Notes under the pieces: generated by a model
Database searches by the model: none
What the model was told of the DNA's origin: nothing
Seen by the model: the letters and a program-made list of their open reading frames with translations, nothing else
Source of the DNA: Bacteroidales bacterium
GTDB taxonomy: Bacteria; Bacteroidota; Bacteroidia; Bacteroidales; P3
DNA: 12,026 nt
Assembly: GCA_017632095.1 (NCBI GenBank)
Contig: JAGBSA010000053.1
Coordinates: 1-12,026 of the forward strand
Direction: 5' to 3'
Translations under genes and position numbers: made by a program
Shown here: piece after piece, positions 1 to 7,708 of the stretch
Layout: each line of letters begins with the position of its first letter
Position numbering within the stretch: position 1 is the stretch's first letter

Positions 1-75
1 AGGATTTAGTCTATTTGTTTGTTGTTTATTGTTGGAAATTGGTTTTGTTTTCTAAGCTATTCCTTTTTTTTATTG

Positions 76-83
76 TATCTTTG
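76..83 (+). promoter_or_regulatory. Possible -7 box of the ssb promoter
   Basis: TATCTTTG fits the Bacteroidota -7 consensus TAnnTTTG and lies 24 nt before the chosen ssb start. No good TTTG -33 element sits about 19 bp upstream; the nearest TTTG, at 44-47, is 28 bp away. The call therefore rests on the -7 match alone. The 107 bases before ssb hold no other recognisable feature. Confidence 0.35.
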
Positions 84-107
84 CAGTCGTTCAAAAATAC
101 AAAATTT

Positions 108-605
108 ATGGTTGGAGTTAATAAAGTGATATTGATAGGTAATTTGGGTAGAGATCCTGAGATTGTTTCTTTTGATCAGGTGAAGAAAGCTACTTTTTCG
201 CTTGCAACCACTGAGATACACAAATGTAAAGATGGCTCAAAGGTTGAGGAAACCGAATGGCATAATATTGTTTGTTGGAGAGGGCTTGCTGATATAGCAG
301 AGCGTTTCTTGAAAAAAGGAATGCAAATCTATGTTGAGGGAAGAATCAGATCCAGAATAAGAGAAGACAAGGACGGTGGTAGAAGACGATTGGTAGAAAT
401 CATAGCTGAAAACTTCGAAATTTTGAATCGTCCTTTCAATGCAAATGCTGCCGTAAGTGAAATTTCAGCTCAAAGCAGTGAACCTATCTATGGAGAAATT
501 GTATCCGAAAGATTTGGGAACCCTGATAAGGAAGCAGATTCTAATCTCTCAAAATTGTTAAGTGAAGATACAGATATAGAAAAGCTTGGCGACCTTCCGT
601 TCTAA
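108..605 (+). CDS. ssb: Single-stranded DNA-binding protein SSB
   Basis: This protein coats single-stranded DNA in replication, recombination and repair and recruits partner enzymes through its C-terminal tip. The product is 165 aa. The N-terminal OB fold (about residues 3-107) begins MVGVNKVILIGNLGRDPE, a classic SSB opening, and contains the EWHNIVCW and KKGMQIYVEGRIRSR segments. A low-complexity linker follows (about 110-155), then an acidic stretch and the terminal GDLPF, which matches the conserved partner-binding tip. The frame stays open upstream to base 15, but the extra residues are hydrophobic and unlike SSB, and a -7 box lies in that stretch, so the ATG at 108 is chosen. The gene downstream starts 36 nt after the stop and may be cotranscribed. 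Length and motifs are normal for the family. Confidence 0.95.
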   Translation: MVGVNKVILIGNLGRDPEIVSFDQVKKATFSLATTEIHKCKDGSKVEETEWHNIVCWRGLADIAERFLKKGMQIYVEGRIRSRIREDKDGGRRRLVEIIAENFEILNRPFNANAAVSEISAQSSEPIYGEIVSERFGNPDKEADSNLSKLLSEDTDIEKLGDLPF

Positions 606-641
606 TTGTTTTTTTTGATAAATAATTTAATACCAAGAGAT

Positions 642-1322
642 ATGAAAAAAAGATTTTTGATTGCTTTATTACTTCCTGTTTTGCTATTTACAGGAGTAAG
701 AACTTTTGCACAAGGTTTAGGAAATAATTATGTGAGAGTTCAATATCTTAGTCCGTTTGGTCAATATACAGACTTCTATTCACAAGGTATGGGAGCAGAA
801 TATGGACATAGTTTCTATTTTGACTTAGTTATCGGAGATCTTGTTTGTCCTGGTATCGATGTAACCTTTGTTGAAGTAGGTTTTACCCCGGGAAAAACCT
901 ACGATTACTCGGTAGCATATCCTCAAATACCCGATAACAAATACATAACTGAGGGAGGATTTTTAGCAACCATTGGTCCAAAAGTCGGACTTATCGGTTC
1001 GTTGGAATTGATTGACGGTTTATTTTTTGAGACTTCTGCAAAATATTGCCCTACTCTTATTTTTGGAAGAAGAACTCTTGGAGAAACTCCTAGAACATTA
1101 AAAGATGTACCTGGTAATGCTTTTAATTTCGCGAACAGATTTTCAGTAAATCTTGAATTAAAGTACAGATGGTTTTCTTTCGGTGGTGAGTTTATGTTCG
1201 GAAAAGTAAATTTGACCTACTCCGATAAAGTAATACCAGACTTAGACAACAATTTGATTCCTTCAGACAAAATAGAACTTGGCTTAAATACGTTTAAGCT
1301 TTACGTAGGCTTTAATTTCTAA
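642..1322 (+). CDS. Exported beta-rich protein, probable small outer-membrane barrel
   Basis: The product is 226 aa and I do not recognise a named family. It opens with a clear signal peptide: MKKR, a hydrophobic core, then TFAQ, with likely cleavage before GLGNN. The mature part is rich in Gly, Tyr and Phe and reads as short amphipathic strands separated by turns, for example YVRVQYLS, FETSAKYCP and LELKYRWFSFGGEFMFG. It ends in KLYVGFNF, an aromatic C-terminal strand typical of outer-membrane beta-barrels. An in-frame TTG at 606 would add 12 residues in front of the signal peptide, so the ATG at 642 is preferred. It lies between ssb and a sigma-54-type activator and ends 48 nt before the latter. 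An outer-membrane location is inferred from composition and the C-terminus; no function can be assigned. Confidence 0.7.
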   Translation: MKKRFLIALLLPVLLFTGVRTFAQGLGNNYVRVQYLSPFGQYTDFYSQGMGAEYGHSFYFDLVIGDLVCPGIDVTFVEVGFTPGKTYDYSVAYPQIPDNKYITEGGFLATIGPKVGLIGSLELIDGLFFETSAKYCPTLIFGRRTLGETPRTLKDVPGNAFNFANRFSVNLELKYRWFSFGGEFMFGKVNLTYSDKVIPDLDNNLIPSDKIELGLNTFKLYVGFNF

Positions 1323-1370
1323 GAACAAAACAAAGCCTTGGCTGTATTATTGTAAAGAAACATTTGTTTG

Positions 1371-2555
1371 ATGTCTGATATAGATGTAGGGAAAGTAAAG
1401 AAGCAGTTTCGGATTCTTGGAAACAGTCCACTACTAGATAGAGCTATTGATATAGCTATGCGTGTTGCAAAAACAGATGCAAGCGTGCTTATCGTAGGTG
1501 AAAGTGGTGCTGGCAAGGATGTTTTTTCCAGAATAATACATCAAAACAGCAACAGAAAGCAACGAAAATACATCGCAGTCAATTGCGCAGCTATTCCAGA
1601 GGGTACAATTGAGAGTGAATTATTTGGCCACATCAAAGGTTCATTTACAGGAGCTGACAGAGACAGACGAGGATATTTTGCAGAGGCAGACCAAGGCACG
1701 ATATTCCTTGACGAAGTTGGAGAGTTGCCTTTTACAATGCAAGCGAAACTTCTAAGAGTTATTGAAAACGGAGAGTTTTTGCCCGTTGGGGCTTCAAATG
1801 CTGTCAAAGTAGATGTAAGAATCGTTGCTGCAACTAACGTAAATCTCTTAAAGGCTGTTGAACAGGGTAAATTCAGAAGTGATTTGTATTATCGTTTGAA
1901 CCAAATCAACATAACCGTTCCTTCATTAAGAGAACGCAAAGAAGATATCCCTTTACTATTTCGCTATTTCTGCAGTGAGCTTGCAGAGAAACATCAATTC
2001 CCAAGAATAGAACTGACGCCCGAAGCTTTGAATTACTTAAAAAATTACCCATGGCGAGGCAATGTAAGGGAGTTAAAGAACATTGCAGAAAGGATTTCTC
2101 TTCTCGAAATGAATAGAAAAGTTGATGTATCTCAACTTAGAGGCTATATACCACCGATTGAGCGTCTTCCAGTATTGATTGAATCGGATGAATATTGCGA
2201 AAGTAATGACGATATTTTGAATATAATCATTCAAAACAGAAAAGACATCGAAGAATTAAAAGAAGAAATTCACAGATTGAAATCTGTGGTTATCAGCATG
2301 TTCAATTCTTCTCCTGCAACAGCTATTCTTGCACCTCCTTCCGAGGATATAATAACAGAAACCATCATTGACTATCCCGAAGAGAACATTCAAAAGGAAG
2401 AAAGCGTCAATTTGCGAGAGCTTGAAAAGAAAGCAATTATCTCTGCCTTAGAAAGAAACGGAGGCAAGCGAAGTGCTGCAGCAAAGGAATTAGGATTCTC
2501 AGAAAGGACTCTTTATCGTAAGATGATAGATTACGACTTAAACAAAAAGAACTAA
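1371..2555 (+). CDS. Sigma-54-type AAA+ transcriptional activator, no receiver domain
   Basis: This is a predicted cytoplasmic ATPase that remodels sigma-54 RNA polymerase at -24/-12 promoters. The product is 394 aa. The AAA+ domain starts almost at the N-terminus (about 14-245): Walker A GESGAGKD (43-50), the sigma-54 contact loop GSFTGA (90-95; canonical GAFTGA, here Ala to Ser), Walker B IFLDE (111-115), ATN (154-156), RSDLYYRL (169-176) and WRGNVREL (228-235). A linker with a short coiled coil (about 283-305) leads to a Fis-type helix-turn-helix (about 349-390, with KRSAAAKELGFSERTLYRKM). There is no N-terminal receiver, PAS or GAF domain, so activity is probably set by expression or a partner protein. 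A TTG one codon upstream is possible, but ATG is preferred. The stop overlaps the aroA start by one base, so the two are translationally linked. Confidence 0.92.
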   Translation: MSDIDVGKVKKQFRILGNSPLLDRAIDIAMRVAKTDASVLIVGESGAGKDVFSRIIHQNSNRKQRKYIAVNCAAIPEGTIESELFGHIKGSFTGADRDRRGYFAEADQGTIFLDEVGELPFTMQAKLLRVIENGEFLPVGASNAVKVDVRIVAATNVNLLKAVEQGKFRSDLYYRLNQINITVPSLRERKEDIPLLFRYFCSELAEKHQFPRIELTPEALNYLKNYPWRGNVRELKNIAERISLLEMNRKVDVSQLRGYIPPIERLPVLIESDEYCESNDDILNIIIQNRKDIEELKEEIHRLKSVVISMFNSSPATAILAPPSEDIITETIIDYPEENIQKEESVNLRELEKKAIISALERNGGKRSAAAKELGFSERTLYRKMIDYDLNKKN

Positions 2556-3847
2556 TGTCTTCGTTTGCAGTTATCAGTAATCCCAAAAAAGCAAATTTGG
2601 ATTCACTCGAATTACCATCCTCAAAGAGTATTTCAAACAGGCTTTTGATTATTCAATATCTTTCAAACAGCGATTTGAATATTGAAAACCTATCCACATC
2701 TGACGATACTATTTTACTGAAACAAAACCTCAACAAAGTAAAACAAAGAATCTCCAATACAGATTTTTCAAATGAGTTTATAGAACTACAATGTAAGAAT
2801 GCAGGAACGACATGTCGTTTTCTTATAAGCTTACTTTCAATAACTTATGGTAAATGGATAATAAATGCAGACGAAAGAATGCAAAACCGCCCCATTATTC
2901 CGCTTATCGAAAGTTTGAAATCACTTGGAGCAGACATCGAAACAGCAAGCCTCGACAAAGTTTTCCCACTGAGAATCAAAGGAAAGAGATTAACCTCTTC
3001 AAAAGACATAACACTGCCTTCAAACCTAAGTAGCCAATTTATAAGTTCTATGGCTATGATTGCTCCTTTTATTGACAACGGACTGCAAATCAATCTTTCA
3101 CCTCGCCAAGTCTCTATACCATATATAAATATGACTGCCTCACTTATGCGAGAAAACGGAGCCGATGTTCGTTTGGAGAAAGACAAGCTTATTATCAAAA
3201 AAGGGAATTATACATTCAAAAGTACAAAAGTTGAATCTGATTGGTCTGCAGCAGCATTCGCATATTCCATAGTTGCCTTAGGCGAAATCAAAACACTGAA
3301 AATAAAAGATTTATATCAAGATTCAACACAAGGAGATTCAATAGTTGCCGATTTGTTTTCAAATTTCTTCAATGTCTCAACCGAATTTGACACCGAAGGA
3401 GTTTCTTTACGGTTTGACAAATCTTTAAGTACTGAAAACAAAATAGTTAAAATAGACTTTACATCTTATCCTGATTTGTTTCTTCCTTTGATTGCAACTG
3501 CCGTATGCTTGAAAAAATCTTTTGAATTCAGCGGTTTGGAAACCCTTACCTACAAAGAATCGGACAGATTGAAGAACATAATCTACGAAATAAAGAAAAT
3601 CGGCATCGAACTATCATACGAAAATGACAAAATCTCATTCCACAAAGACAACTACCCCAAAAACCTGAGCTCAATCAACATAGATGCAGACAGTTACAAC
3701 GATCACCGCATTGCAATGGCTTTATCTTTGTTTGCATTTAGGTGTAATAGTGTTCGAATCAAAAATCCAGAATGCGTAAACAAGTCTTTCCCAGATTATT
3801 GGAAAGTTCTATCCGATTATTTCAAAGTCGAATTTTCAGAAATTTAG
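2555..3847 (+). CDS. aroA: 3-phosphoshikimate 1-carboxyvinyltransferase (EPSP synthase)
   Basis: This is the sixth shikimate-pathway step: it transfers enolpyruvyl from phosphoenolpyruvate to shikimate-3-phosphate in the cytoplasm. The product is 430 aa, normal length. The family landmarks appear in order: PSSKSISNR (21-29, substrate Lys and Arg), NAGTTCRFL (82-90, PEP loop), NRPI (111-114), SSQFISS (159-165), SDWSAAAF (228-235), YPDLFLPLIATA (305-316, catalytic Asp307), KESDRLK (334-340, Glu and Arg of the active site), DHRIAMA (383-389) and KSFPDYW (410-416). All residues expected to be catalytic are present, so the enzyme should be active. Its ATG shares one base with the stop of the sigma-54-type activator (TAATG), implying coupled translation, although the biochemical link between the two is not obvious. 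Confidence 0.95.
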   Translation: MSSFAVISNPKKANLDSLELPSSKSISNRLLIIQYLSNSDLNIENLSTSDDTILLKQNLNKVKQRISNTDFSNEFIELQCKNAGTTCRFLISLLSITYGKWIINADERMQNRPIIPLIESLKSLGADIETASLDKVFPLRIKGKRLTSSKDITLPSNLSSQFISSMAMIAPFIDNGLQINLSPRQVSIPYINMTASLMRENGADVRLEKDKLIIKKGNYTFKSTKVESDWSAAAFAYSIVALGEIKTLKIKDLYQDSTQGDSIVADLFSNFFNVSTEFDTEGVSLRFDKSLSTENKIVKIDFTSYPDLFLPLIATAVCLKKSFEFSGLETLTYKESDRLKNIIYEIKKIGIELSYENDKISFHKDNYPKNLSSINIDADSYNDHRIAMALSLFAFRCNSVRIKNPECVNKSFPDYWKVLSDYFKVEFSEI

Positions 3848-3864
3848 TTTCACCTCTCCCCTTT

Positions 3865-3911
3865 CTTCGTTTTAATTTTTTCTTTCTTGGTTTCAGCAAA
3901 TTAAAACGAAG
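3865..3911. repeat. Inverted repeat made of two units of a dispersed 21-bp repeat family
   Basis: A perfect 14-bp inverted repeat, CTTCGTTTTAATTT (3865-3878) and AAATTAAAACGAAG (3898-3911), encloses a 19-nt loop. The right arm ends a unit starting TTTCAG at 3891 that differs by only two bases from units in the 11433-11527 array. The left arm is the same core on the other strand, preceded there by AAAGAA, as in the fourth unit of the array. The 20-mer AAGAAAGAAAAAATTAAAAC occurs here on the - strand and there on the + strand. The stem is AT-rich with no T tract after it, so it is a poor intrinsic terminator for aroA. Confidence 0.8.
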
Positions 3912-3955
3912 TTTCGTCCATACTAACTCTTCGTTTCGCTACAACAAAATAAAAT

Positions 3956-3986
3956 ATTGTCAATTCGGAAATTTATGTTAATTTTA
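3956..3986 (+). promoter_or_regulatory. Likely promoter of the lipoprotein-fucosidase-dprA unit
   Basis: ATTG at 3956-3959 as -33 element and TAATTTTA at 3979-3986 as -7 box are separated by exactly 19 bp, the usual Bacteroidota spacing. The -7 box misses only the final G of TAnnTTTG. It lies 24 nt before the ATG at 4010, and the inverted repeat at 3865-3911 lies 44 nt upstream. Confidence 0.5.
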
Positions 3987-4009
3987 CAAAGTGAAAAATG
4001 CTGATTTTA

Positions 4010-5953
4010 ATGCGAAAAAACCTACTTAAATATTCCCTTTTCATTGTGCTGTCATACCTTTTGGCAAGCTGCAAAGATGGTTCGTATATAGAGACATTTG
4101 ATCCTATGAACAACTATCCGCAATCTGATACCGTCAAATTGGATATGCAGTTGGATAATTCCGTATTTGAGGGAATCGTATTGCCTGCAAAGGATAAATA
4201 TTTCGGTTTTTCAGCAAAAATAAAGCAAGAAAAGGGTAAGCAACTCTTCTATAAGATTTACTATCAGAACGAAAGCTATAAATTCGACGAAGAAAGAGCA
4301 GAGGCAAACGAGAATTTCTACGGCTCTTGGCAACAAACAGAAATAGGATTCAAGCAAGTTAATTCTTCGGAAATAAGAGATAGTTTTCAGATTGTTGGTA
4401 ATCCGCGTAACGAAAAGATGTATTACGGAATCAATAAACCGGAACAAATTACTCAAGAGAAAATAGAACATCATATTCGCAATGCTCGCAAAGATAAAAA
4501 GTGGTTTGATGACATTAAAAAGAAAGCTAAAGAAAACGGGGTCTCGGTTGAAGAACAGCTTTTTATGGATATATTATGGATTTCTGCCTATAATAGCCAA
4601 CAAGAAGGCGATGTAAACAGAAGAGAAAGAAGAAATCCAAGAACAGGTGCTTATAAATTCATGTTGGTTGTTGCAGATGAGCAGGCTTTAAGTAAGATTC
4701 CGGAATATATAAAGGATATTTCAAAGCGTAACAGCAAAGAGGAATTTGTCAATCCTTTCTCCTACTTTGCTGATTGCAAGATAGAAGGAGTTGATGTCAA
4801 GATTTCGGACAGAGTTTTGCAGACTCGTGCTGTATTAGACGGCAAAAGAGGGGTTTACATCGACCGATTGCATTATTTGAAACCAAATTTCGACATACAC
4901 TCTTCTGACAGCCTTGTAGGGATTTCTCATTATGTTTTTGAGAATGCTTTGTTTGAGCAGTATTTTCACGACATCAATCGCAATCATATCATAAATCAGA
5001 TTCCTTTGATTGCAGATGTGGAAGGCGAAAATTACAGTTTGGAAGATTATATCGGCAATAAGGCAAAATATAATGAGAAAAGCCGTTTGCAAATCCACCC
5101 TTCAAACACAGAATCTCCGGCAAAAGGAATACAAATTGCCGAGAATCGTTCTTATATTCAGATAAGTAACCCCGGAAACAAGGATTTGAATAATGCAAAA
5201 AAAGAGAACATAGGCATAAGAGCGAGAATAGGATTCTCTTATGGCAAATACAGAGCAAAAATCAAGTTTCCGCAATTGGTAAATAAAGATGGGGTATGGT
5301 GCGGTCTTACTAACGCTTTTTGGTTAGCTTATCAGAGTGAGTCGCCTTGGAATCAGAGACGTGCTTGTAAAAAGAATGGCTATGTCAAACACAGCAAAAA
5401 CGATAACGAAACCGAAAGACAAGAGACTACAAACTACTCTGAAATCGATATAGAGATGATTAAAACTTCTGTTCTTTGGCCCGAAGAACACAAAAATGGC
5501 TATAAACCTTTCGGAAATCAAGAATTCGTGCTTGCATGCACCAATTGGGATTTGGCATGTCAAGATCCGGAAGATTTTAACTTTGGAGGAATAAAGTCGA
5601 TTCAATATCAGGGACAGTCTTTCAAACTTCACCGATGGAGCGACACCTATCGGGCATTGACTTCTCGCATTGGGCTGAATCCAAACATCTTTTCACAAGA
5701 TTATTATTACTATGAGATTGAATGGAAACCAACAGAGATTATTTGGAGAGTTGGACCTAATCCTGAAAATATGCAAGTTGTGGGATATATGTCGGAAAAA
5801 GAAACTTCCATACCTAACAATCAAATGACTCCTATAGTAACTCAAGAATTTCATTACTCGAAATGGTGGCTTCCTGAAGTGTTTGAACAAGGCAATGTGC
5901 CTTTCCCAAAAGAGGATTTAGTTGGTAAAATTTATGAAATAACAATAGAATAA
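4010..5953 (+). CDS. Large lipoprotein with C-terminal GH16-like glycosidase domain
   Basis: The product is 647 aa. The signal peptide ends in the lipobox LLASC with Cys21 as the lipidated residue; KDG follows, and early acidic residues of this kind are compatible with surface export in Bacteroidota. Residues 22 to about 370 match nothing I can name; they contain a strand-rich part (about 45-115) and a Lys/Glu-rich helical part (about 140-240). From about 375 to the end the protein looks like a GH16 beta-jelly-roll: GFSYGKYRAKIKFP, GVWCGLTNAFW, then EIDIEM (478-483), which fits the GH16 active-site pattern ExDxE (Glu478 nucleophile, Asp480, Glu482 acid/base), and YYYYEIEWKPTEIIWRVG near the end. 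A charged insertion of about 40 residues precedes EIDIEM. An in-frame ATG at 3998 would add MLIL and is less likely. The fucosidase gene begins 1 nt downstream. Hydrolase activity is inferred; a glycan-binding role is possible. Confidence 0.75.
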   Translation: MRKNLLKYSLFIVLSYLLASCKDGSYIETFDPMNNYPQSDTVKLDMQLDNSVFEGIVLPAKDKYFGFSAKIKQEKGKQLFYKIYYQNESYKFDEERAEANENFYGSWQQTEIGFKQVNSSEIRDSFQIVGNPRNEKMYYGINKPEQITQEKIEHHIRNARKDKKWFDDIKKKAKENGVSVEEQLFMDILWISAYNSQQEGDVNRRERRNPRTGAYKFMLVVADEQALSKIPEYIKDISKRNSKEEFVNPFSYFADCKIEGVDVKISDRVLQTRAVLDGKRGVYIDRLHYLKPNFDIHSSDSLVGISHYVFENALFEQYFHDINRNHIINQIPLIADVEGENYSLEDYIGNKAKYNEKSRLQIHPSNTESPAKGIQIAENRSYIQISNPGNKDLNNAKKENIGIRARIGFSYGKYRAKIKFPQLVNKDGVWCGLTNAFWLAYQSESPWNQRRACKKNGYVKHSKNDNETERQETTNYSEIDIEMIKTSVLWPEEHKNGYKPFGNQEFVLACTNWDLACQDPEDFNFGGIKSIQYQGQSFKLHRWSDTYRALTSRIGLNPNIFSQDYYYYEIEWKPTEIIWRVGPNPENMQVVGYMSEKETSIPNNQMTPIVTQEFHYSKWWLPEVFEQGNVPFPKEDLVGKIYEITIE

Positions 5954-5954
5954 G

Positions 5955-7706
5955 ATGAAACGAGTAACAGCGATTTTTATTTGCTTGATTGCCTGCATTG
6001 GTTTGCAAGCTCAAAGCGATTTAATGAAGAAATTAGAAAGCAGACCTTATCCTCAGTGGTTTAATGAGGCAAAATTAGGTATCTTTATCCACTATGGGCT
6101 TTATAGCATTCCGTCTTACAGTGATAAAGAACAGTATGCCGAGTGGTTTTACAAAGGTTTGATTTCTCAAGACAGCTTAAGAATAAAATTTCAAAAAGAT
6201 GTATTTGGTGAAGACTTCAAATACGAAGACTACAAAAACCTTTTCAAGGCTGAATTGTTTGATGCCAATCAATGGGCTGAACTATTCAAGAAAGCAGGAG
6301 CAAAATATGTAGTATTCACTTCAAAGCATCACGATGGTTATTGTATGTATGACAGCCGTTATGCTGAGGGTTGGTCTTCTACAACAACCGGTCCGAAAAT
6401 AGATTTTTGCGAAGAACTCTCCAAAGCGGTGAGAGAGAACGATATGAAAATGTGTTTGTATTATTCTCTTACCGAATGGACAAATCCTTTGTACCGTTGG
6501 ACGGTTGATACCAATAAAAGCATAAGCGATTACGTTGATAAACACCTTCACCCTCAGTTTAAGGAATTGGTAGATAAGTTTAAGCCGTCACTAATCTTTT
6601 CAGACGGTGATTGGGATTTTGATTACAAAACATTCAAAAGCGATGAGCTTGTAACGTATTACTATGACGTTGTTGGCGAAGAAGCAATTGTAAATGACAG
6701 ATGGGGGCATGGATTCAACTATGGTTACCTTACACCGGAATATAGCGAGTCAATAATGGTTACAAATCGTCCTTGGGCTGAATGTAGAGGCTTGAGTCGT
6801 TCTTTCGGATTGAACAGAAATGCTGATCTTTCAAGCTATCTTACAAGCGAAGACTTGATTAAACATTTTGTACGCTCGGTTGCCGGTGGTGGAGGTTTGA
6901 CTCTAAACGTTGGACCTGCAGCTGACGGAAGTATTCCTTTGTTGCAACAAGAACGTTTGTTGGAATTAGGAGAATGGTTGCAAGTAAACGGCGAGGCAAT
7001 CTACGCAAGCAAGCCTTTTTACAAACACATGGAATCTTATGAAGTCGTTTCACCATGCTCTACCGAAGAAATAAATTTTGATTGGGTAAGAAACGCTCCT
7101 CAAAACCAAATGCCGACAGATCATTTCGCTATTAACTGGCAGACAAATTTCACACCGGAAAAGACAGATAAGTATAAATTCTACCTAAATGCAGATGAAA
7201 ATGCAGGATTCCAAATATTGGATGAAGATAACAAAGTCGTATTCCAATTAGCTGCTGAAAAAGAAGAAGTACAAGCTGAAGTAAAATTGAAGAAAGGAAG
7301 AAAATACACCTTCGAACTTGTTTACCAAGAAAAGACTCACGAAGCTGTTGTGAAATTATTTTGGGAAAATTCATCAATGTCAAAACAGCCTGTAAGAACT
7401 CTTGATAACTGGAAAGGGGAAATGAATTGGAAACAAAGCTATGTTTGTTTCACTGTAAACAATGGAAATTTGTATGCCGTAGCATTAGAACCTCTTTCAA
7501 AGCAATTTGAATTCACTTTGGAGAATGCTCCAGATGAAGATATGAAAGTTTGTTTGCTTGCAGAAAAACCAATCTATTTGGATTGGTCTTATGATAATAA
7601 CACAAAGAAATTTACAATAGACACATCTAAACTAAGTCCTGCCGATGTAAAAACAAAAGGTGCTTGGGTGTTTCGCTTGAAAGGATACATGAAAACAAAC
7701 AACTAA
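5955..7706 (+). CDS. Exported GH29 alpha-L-fucosidase with PA14-like domain
   Basis: This enzyme should release terminal alpha-L-fucose from glycans by a retaining mechanism, in the periplasm or outside the cell. The product is 583 aa with a signal peptide ending LQAQ (residues 1-20). The catalytic barrel (about 30-350) carries KLGIFIHYGLYSIPSY (40-55), SKHHDGYCMYDS (123-134), IFSDGDWD (214-221) with Asp217 as predicted nucleophile, NRPWAECRG (271-279) where Glu276 is a candidate acid/base, and GGGGLTLNVGPAADGSIP (311-328), all hallmarks of GH29. A PA14-like beta-sandwich follows (about 390-475; TDKYKFYLNADENAGFQI), then a C-terminal beta domain (about 490-577). Such accessory domains often bind glycans. 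It sits 1 nt after the GH16-like lipoprotein gene and 2 nt before dprA, so the three are probably one transcript. No SusC/SusD pair is in view. Confidence 0.92.
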   Translation: MKRVTAIFICLIACIGLQAQSDLMKKLESRPYPQWFNEAKLGIFIHYGLYSIPSYSDKEQYAEWFYKGLISQDSLRIKFQKDVFGEDFKYEDYKNLFKAELFDANQWAELFKKAGAKYVVFTSKHHDGYCMYDSRYAEGWSSTTTGPKIDFCEELSKAVRENDMKMCLYYSLTEWTNPLYRWTVDTNKSISDYVDKHLHPQFKELVDKFKPSLIFSDGDWDFDYKTFKSDELVTYYYDVVGEEAIVNDRWGHGFNYGYLTPEYSESIMVTNRPWAECRGLSRSFGLNRNADLSSYLTSEDLIKHFVRSVAGGGGLTLNVGPAADGSIPLLQQERLLELGEWLQVNGEAIYASKPFYKHMESYEVVSPCSTEEINFDWVRNAPQNQMPTDHFAINWQTNFTPEKTDKYKFYLNADENAGFQILDEDNKVVFQLAAEKEEVQAEVKLKKGRKYTFELVYQEKTHEAVVKLFWENSSMSKQPVRTLDNWKGEMNWKQSYVCFTVNNGNLYAVALEPLSKQFEFTLENAPDEDMKVCLLAEKPIYLDWSYDNNTKKFTIDTSKLSPADVKTKGAWVFRLKGYMKTNN

Positions 7707-7708
7707 TT

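Noticed and set aside
15..107. N-terminal extension of SSB by 31 residues
   Set aside because: The extension is hydrophobic and unlike any SSB, and a TAnnTTTG box lies within it; the ATG at 108 gives the standard SSB start.
2801..2824. Possible glyphosate-insensitive EPSP synthase because the PEP loop reads NAGTTCRFL rather than NAGTAMRPL
   Set aside because: The key Gly is present and RFL is common in bacterial AroA; tolerance cannot be inferred from this loop alone.
2845..3198. 117-aa - strand frame inside aroA
   Set aside because: aroA on the other strand carries all catalytic motifs across this stretch; the antisense frame shows no recognisable features.
3865..3911. Rho-independent terminator for aroA
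   Set aside because: The stem is AT-rich with a 19-nt loop and no T tract follows; the units match the repeat family at 11433-11527, which explains the symmetry better.
3772..3981. Small 69-aa + strand reading frame across the end of aroA and the following gap
   Set aside because: It overlaps aroA in another frame for its first third and then runs through the inverted repeat; it has no domain and no promoter.
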